Source: Carboxydocella thermautotrophica
Lineage (GTDB): Bacteria; Bacillota; GCA-003054495; Carboxydocellales; Carboxydocellaceae
Length of the DNA: 64,000 nucleotides
Reading direction: 5' to 3'
NCBI GenBank assembly: GCA_003054495.1
Contig: CP028514.1
Span: 1,651,501-1,715,500 of the forward strand
Positions 60,219 through 64,000 of the stretch are shown here, piece by piece. The position numbers and the translations under genes were made by a program. Numbering within the stretch: position 1 is the first letter of the stretch; every line of letters begins with the position of its first letter. The notes under the pieces are model-generated. The model was not told the origin of the DNA and searched no databases. It worked only from the letters and a program-made list of their open reading frames with translations.

Positions 60219-60425
60219 ATTGCTGTCTCCTTCCGATTTGGGCTCATCTTTTACCGCTTCGGTTATTTCCTTTTGCACTTCCCGGGAGGCCCGCTTAAAC
60301 TCATTGATACTTTTCCCCAGAGCCCTACCTACATCCGGTAATTTACCCGGGCCAAAAATAATCAGTGCCAGCACCAGAATGACAATTAACTCCGGCATAC
60401 CCAGACCGCCAATAAAACCAAACAT
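60204..60425 (-). CDS. tatA: Twin-arginine translocase subunit TatA
   Basis: A 73-residue TatA/E-type protein: one N-terminal helix (LIVILVLALIIFGPGKLPDVG), the conserved FGPGKLP hinge, an amphipathic helix (RALGKSINEFKRASREV) and a charged tail. It forms the pore of the Tat system, which exports folded cofactor-bearing proteins. It is last in the formate dehydrogenase operon, five bases after fdhE. A dedicated role in exporting the molybdenum/tungsten alpha subunit with its beta partner is likely. TatC is not in the window. Confidence 0.93.
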   Translation of the reverse strand: MFGFIGGLGMPELIVILVLALIIFGPGKLPDVGRALGKSINEFKRASREVQKEITEAVKDEPKSEGDSNKTVG

Positions 60426-60430
60426 GAGAC

Positions 60431-61129
60431 TTATTCCTCCTTCTGGTTGACAAAGTTGAGGGCTATTGATTCAGCATCCAGCAACCAGGGATGGACATCC
60501 TGCTTGCCAGTGCGCAAATCCAGAACCTTTAAAGAATATCCGCACTTCCTACAGCTATCCAGTTGCCAGCCCGGCAGTTCCTCGGCCTTGCGGTAATACA
60601 AGGTCTCATGGTCGCGATTACCACAGGCCGGACAGGCAAGAGCAGGATAATCCCAGCGGGTAGTGCAACTGCCACAAACCAGCTGTCTGGCCCCACCTGG
60701 TCCGCTCAGTACTGCCAGCAAAGGGATACTGCCACAGAGAGGACAGTGGGCGATATTATTTTTAGTTTCCAATTCCTTTTTTAGCATTTCTTTTTGTTGT
60801 TTAAGGATTGGATAGAAAATCAAGGTTCGCACCCAGGCAGCCTCCGTTTGCCCGGGTTGATAGGCCCAGAGGCCATTTATATCCATGGTTAGGAATTCCT
60901 GAAATAACCGCTGCCAGTCCTCCTTTTTCTCCGGCTTCAGTTCCTGTAAAAATGCCTGCCATCCCAGTAAATACTGGCGCCAGTCATCAGCATCTGCTTG
61001 CCAGCGGCAATCGGCCAGCAAAAAAGGCTGTCCCTCCATACTTTCTGCCAGTTCTACCTGTAGACTGACCGGGGGCTGATTTTCTGCAAAAGCCAGAATT
61101 CGTTTAACTACCTGCACTAATTCCTGCAT
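60431..61129 (-). CDS. fdhE: Formate dehydrogenase accessory protein FdhE
   Basis: A 232-residue cytoplasmic rubredoxin-like protein needed for maturation or Tat proofreading of respiratory formate dehydrogenases. Four CXXC knuckles in the C-terminal half mark the family: CPLCGSIP, CGSC, CPACGNRD and CRKCGYSL. FdhE of E. coli is longer (about 309 residues); this is a short form. It lies between the gamma subunit and tatA in the same unit, which fits the assignment. Confidence 0.9.
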   Translation of the reverse strand: MQELVQVVKRILAFAENQPPVSLQVELAESMEGQPFLLADCRWQADADDWRQYLLGWQAFLQELKPEKKEDWQRLFQEFLTMDINGLWAYQPGQTEAAWVRTLIFYPILKQQKEMLKKELETKNNIAHCPLCGSIPLLAVLSGPGGARQLVCGSCTTRWDYPALACPACGNRDHETLYYRKAEELPGWQLDSCRKCGYSLKVLDLRTGKQDVHPWLLDAESIALNFVNQKEE

Positions 61130-61169
61130 TAGACATCCCTAACCTTTCTTTATAATTATCGCATAAACA

Positions 61170-61203
61170 GAAGGAAAAAACAAGGGAGGGTAATACCCTC
61201 CCC
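61170..61203 (-). terminator. Hairpin/terminator after the gamma subunit gene
   Basis: GGGAGGG and CCCTCCC (61184-61202) followed on the minus strand by TTGTTTTTTCC. It may only partly stop transcription, since fdhE and tatA follow. Confidence 0.65.
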
Positions 61204-61210
61204 GGCAGGG

Positions 61211-61873
61211 TTAGCCCCGCATTTTCCCCTTGATCTCCTGATACCACAGGGGGTAATGGCTTTTGGCAAATTCCGCATCCACATAACCGCTCAACATACC
61301 GTTGATAGCCTCGTTGGTCTTGGGATGAAAAAGAGCCAAATAGGCATGACCGATCATAGCTGTAAAGGTCAGGACAAAAGCCAGATCGTGAACGATCAGG
61401 GCCAGTTGCTGGGTTCCCTGGCTGAAGCCCTGGGGGAACCAGAGGATCAACCCGCTGATTGCCAGCAAAGTGCAACCTACCAGCTGCAGCAAGGAGTTAA
61501 CCTTTTCACCGGCATTGAAGCGGCCCTGGGGCGGTACTTCGACATGAGCTCCAAAAAACTCTTTGACAAAGGCACCAAAGAAGGCGAAATCATTGGCACC
61601 CCAGCGAAAAACATGGCTCATCCATTCTTTGAAACCTGCCGGATTGGCAAACAGCGAGAGAATCGGCAGGACAATAAACCCTACTGCTGCAATCCGGTGC
61701 AGAAGCCGGGCCCCTTGCATGCCTCCGAATAGAGGTGCCAGGAAGTCCAGGACATCCATGTAAATCAACATGCCAGTAAAGGCAAGGAGCAGGAATGTCA
61801 CTGTATGGGACCAGTGGGCAAACCGGGCCACCGCCCCGAAGCGTAAAACCTTTTCCCCGCTTTTAGGCGCCAT
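61211..61873 (-). CDS. fdnI: Formate dehydrogenase-N gamma subunit, cytochrome b556
   Basis: A 220-residue dihaem cytochrome b with four helices, which takes electrons from the beta subunit and reduces menaquinone. Haem-ligand histidines are seen in FAHWSHTVTFLLLAFTG, ARLLHRIAAVGFI and GHAYLALFHP. The C-terminal NGMLSGYVDAEFAKSHYPLWY is typical of FdnI/FdoI. AAAGGAGGG precedes the ATG, which overlaps the beta stop by 11 bases. The enzyme's active side faces outward in this family, consistent with tatA nearby. Confidence 0.92.
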   Translation of the reverse strand: MAPKSGEKVLRFGAVARFAHWSHTVTFLLLAFTGMLIYMDVLDFLAPLFGGMQGARLLHRIAAVGFIVLPILSLFANPAGFKEWMSHVFRWGANDFAFFGAFVKEFFGAHVEVPPQGRFNAGEKVNSLLQLVGCTLLAISGLILWFPQGFSQGTQQLALIVHDLAFVLTFTAMIGHAYLALFHPKTNEAINGMLSGYVDAEFAKSHYPLWYQEIKGKMRG

Positions 61874-62672
61874 GGCTTTTCCCTCCTTTATCTACAGAAT
61901 GGCTATTCTCCCGAATCCGGGTGAGGAAGGCGCTGACCGCCACAGCTCCCAGGGCAGCCAGAGGCAGAGCTTTACCGATGGGCTGGATCACATCCTTCCA
62001 GGTGGTGAGAATGGCCGGAACCGATGGCTGTTTAGGCAAATCATAAAATTCCGGTGCTTTAGGCAGGAGATAGAAAACATTGGTCCCGCCCAGGAATTGC
62101 TCATCTAATCCATACAAGTTGGCTTCGGGATATAATTGCTTTACTTCTTCCAGCCGGGCTTTTGCCTTGCTGACCAGCTGGCTTCTTTCCCCGAACTGGA
62201 CAGCTCCGGGCGAACAGGTTTTACTGCAAGCCGGGGTCAATCCTTCCGCTACCCGGTCAAAGCAAAGAGTGCACTTGCCCATTTTCTGCACTCCCTCATC
62301 CACTTTGGGAATACCGAAGGGACAATATTTAGCACAATAGCCGCAGCCAATGCATTTGTCGTAATCCCTGACCACCGCTCCGGTTTCGGTATGGCTGAGG
62401 GCATTTTCCGGGCAGGCCTTGATACAGGCCGCTTCTGTACAGTGCATACATTGCCTTTTGAAGAAAAACCATTGCACCTGGCCATTTTCTTCAACTTCCT
62501 TGAATTTAATCAAATTATAGGTATGAGGCGTGGTATCCGGCATGGATTGCAAACCTGAGTAATAGACCGTCTTCTCCCCCGGCAACTGATTCCAGCTTTT
62601 GCAGGCTGTTTGACAGCCCCGACAGCCGACACAAAGGGTCAGGTCGACAAACATGCTAAGTTTCTCTGCCAT
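61863..62672 (-). CDS. fdnH: Formate dehydrogenase beta subunit, four [4Fe-4S] ferredoxin-type
   Basis: A 269-residue electron-transfer subunit. Four cysteine groups bind [4Fe-4S] clusters: CVGCRGCQTACK (about 13-24), CMHCTEAACIKACP, CIGCGYCAKYCP and CTLCFDRVAEGLTPACSKTC. A single C-terminal helix (ALPLAALGAVAVSAFL) anchors it, as in FdnH. AAGGAGGGCGG precedes the ATG, two bases after the alpha stop. Electrons pass from the alpha subunit to the cytochrome b subunit. Confidence 0.93.
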   Translation of the reverse strand: MAEKLSMFVDLTLCVGCRGCQTACKSWNQLPGEKTVYYSGLQSMPDTTPHTYNLIKFKEVEENGQVQWFFFKRQCMHCTEAACIKACPENALSHTETGAVVRDYDKCIGCGYCAKYCPFGIPKVDEGVQKMGKCTLCFDRVAEGLTPACSKTCSPGAVQFGERSQLVSKAKARLEEVKQLYPEANLYGLDEQFLGGTNVFYLLPKAPEFYDLPKQPSVPAILTTWKDVIQPIGKALPLAALGAVAVSAFLTRIRENSHSVDKGGKSHGA

Positions 62673-62673
62673 T

Positions 62674-64000
62674 CTACTCCGCCCTCCTTATATTGACCAA
62701 GAAGGCCTTGTATTCGGGAATCATGGTATTGCCATCCCCTACATGCGGGGTCAGCTTGTTGGCAATATCACCGGTAATCAGCCCCTGATAGCCAAAGTGC
62801 CAGGGCATCCCTACCTGATGGATTGTCTTGCCCATCACCGTCAGGGGGCGGAAACGTTTTGTGACCATAGCCCTTGCCTTGACCTGGCCGCGGCTGTTTT
62901 CCACGATTACCATATCCCCATCCTTGATCTTCAGTTCAGAGGCCAGAGCTTCCCCGATTTCCACCACCATCTCCGGTACCAGTTCCGCCTGCCATTCCAG
63001 GTTTCTGGTCATCTGACCGGCCTGCCAGTGCTCTGAGAAGCGATAGGTGGTAGCCACATAGGGATATTTGGCCGGATCGGATTGTTTATCCGGCTCCCAG
63101 ACCTTGACAACCGGGTTCAGTTGTACCTTGGAGAATGGATTCTGAACCGGGCTCTCCCAGGGCTCATAGTGTTCCGGGAAAGGTCCTTCATTCATCTTAT
63201 CCTTGGCGAAGAGCCAGGCCTTGCCGTCATCCTGCATGATAAAGGGATTGAGGAAGGCCGGATCATCGGGGCCAATTACCGCCTTGAAGTCAGGCACGTC
63301 ATGGCCGACCCATTTCTTCTGCACAGCATCCCACCAGATGACAGCCTTGTCCGGATGCCAGGGCTTCCCGGTGGTGTCTGCTGAAGCCCGGTTGTACAGG
63401 ATACGGCGGTTCAGCGGCCAGGCATAAGACCATCTGGGATAAATACCCAGACCACTGGGATCATCCTGTTCCCGGAGCTGAGCCAGGTTTTTTCCTTCTT
63501 CGGGGTAAATTCCTGAATAAATCCAGTTACCACAGAGGGTGGAGCCATCATCCATTAAGGAGAGGAAGTTTTTGACCTGCTTGCCTGTAGCAGTTTCCTG
63601 ACCATTTATTTCGCGAGCAACCTTATCTACATCGCACTCATCACCATCACCAAAGTTCCAGTAGAGATACTTAATCGGTTCATCAGCAGGGTTGGTACTA
63701 TCCTTGTATGTTTCCTTCAGCCGACGCGCCAATTGATGTATAATATCCAGATCAGCTCGCGACTCACCCAGAGGTTCGACCGCCTGCCAGCGCCACTGAG
63801 ACCAGCGGCCGGAAGATGCAATGCTGCCCTCCTTTTCAAAGGAAGCAGCTGCCGGTAAAACAAAGACCTCAGTCTTGATCTCGGCCGGGTTAGCCCCTGC
63901 TTCTTTTGTCCAGAAGGTCATAGTTTCAGTCAGCCAGAGGTCGGCTGCGACCAGCCAATCCAGTTTCTCCAGAGCCTTTCTCTCTTTATTGGAATTTGGG
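62674..64000 (-). CDS. fdnG: Formate dehydrogenase alpha subunit (FdnG type), N-terminus outside window
   Basis: The C-terminal 440 or so residues of the molybdopterin (Mo or W) catalytic subunit; the reading is open to the window edge. LEKLDWLVAADLWLTETMTFW, VLPAAASFEKEGS and the terminal molybdopterin-binding domain (MVVEIGEALASELKIKDGDMVIVENSRG; VGMPWHFG; GDGNTMIPEYKAFLVNIRR) match FdnG/FdoG. The active-site selenocysteine or cysteine and the Tat signal lie upstream of the window. First visible gene of the fdnG-fdnH-fdnI-fdhE-tatA unit. Confidence 0.92.
   Translation of the reverse strand, partial: PNSNKERKALEKLDWLVAADLWLTETMTFWTKEAGANPAEIKTEVFVLPAAASFEKEGSIASSGRWSQWRWQAVEPLGESRADLDIIHQLARRLKETYKDSTNPADEPIKYLYWNFGDGDECDVDKVAREINGQETATGKQVKNFLSLMDDGSTLCGNWIYSGIYPEEGKNLAQLREQDDPSGLGIYPRWSYAWPLNRRILYNRASADTTGKPWHPDKAVIWWDAVQKKWVGHDVPDFKAVIGPDDPAFLNPFIMQDDGKAWLFAKDKMNEGPFPEHYEPWESPVQNPFSKVQLNPVVKVWEPDKQSDPAKYPYVATTYRFSEHWQAGQMTRNLEWQAELVPEMVVEIGEALASELKIKDGDMVIVENSRGQVKARAMVTKRFRPLTVMGKTIHQVGMPWHFGYQGLITGDIANKLTPHVGDGNTMIPEYKAFLVNIRRAE

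Noticed and set aside
62674-64000. Selenocysteine TGA in the formate dehydrogenase alpha gene
   Set aside because: Only the C-terminal part is in the window; no in-frame TGA occurs here and the active-site codon lies outside.

Overview
This window comes from an anaerobic, spore-forming-type Firmicute that oxidises CO, fixes carbon by the Wood-Ljungdahl pathway and uses c-type cytochromes heavily. The closest lifestyles I know are Carboxydocella, Thermincola and Carboxydothermus; the species cannot be fixed from the sequence alone. The signs are a cooC-acsA-acsB cluster, strong AGGAGG-type ribosome binding sites, System II (ResB/CcsA) cytochrome c maturation, a siroheme-type haem pathway, and at least twelve intergenic elements fitting the sigma-H promoter pattern. 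Almost every gene lies on the minus strand. Exceptions are one rRNA methyltransferase gene and four tRNA genes. No insertion sequence, CRISPR array or rRNA is visible, and no stretch over 300 bases lacks a gene.

Layout: (1) 1-4.1 kb, CODH/acetyl-CoA synthase genes (acsB partial, acsA, cooC) behind two sigma-H-like promoters. (2) 4.3-9.1 kb, two unknown envelope proteins, tRNA-Tyr/tRNA-Leu, a small unknown protein, an asparaginase, an RlmI-type methyltransferase, and tRNA-Pro/tRNA-Leu. (3) 9.1-23.3 kb, a long collinear block: resB-ccsA, then sirC-hemA-hemC-cobA/hemD-hemB-nirJ2-hemL, then a diheme protein, cheR, a Ca2+/H+ exchanger and an FtsA/PilM-like protein. A perfect TGTGA-N6-TCACA palindrome and a sigma-H-like promoter precede resB. 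(4) 23.3-59.1 kb, a multihaem cytochrome island. Two polypeptides carry 45-50 potential haem sites each (2792 and 1767 residues). Others carry 31, 17, 12, 10, 6, 6 and 3 sites. Three further ResB/CcsA pairs, two NHL-repeat proteins, a TPR protein, a B12-binding radical SAM protein and a LuxE-like protein are interleaved. With the diheme protein near hemL I count about 175 CXXCH sites plus seven CX3CH, CX3CK or CX4CH sites. (5) 59.1-64 kb, a polyprenyl diphosphate synthase (probably for menaquinone), tatA, fdhE and a membrane formate dehydrogenase (gamma, beta, partial alpha).

Inferred working: formate dehydrogenase and CO oxidation feed electrons to menaquinone. Two NapC/NirT-type 10- and 12-haem proteins take them from menaquinol, and the 17-haem, giant and 6-haem cytochromes carry them across the cell wall. 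The haem operon supplies cofactor, and four ResB/CcsA synthases attach it, perhaps with different motif preferences. The most exciting point is that the two 6-haem proteins share haem spacing and local motifs with the nanowire cytochrome OmcS of Geobacter, and each sits directly next to an NHL-repeat gene. That makes this a candidate Gram-positive cytochrome-filament system with its own assembly and maturation factors.
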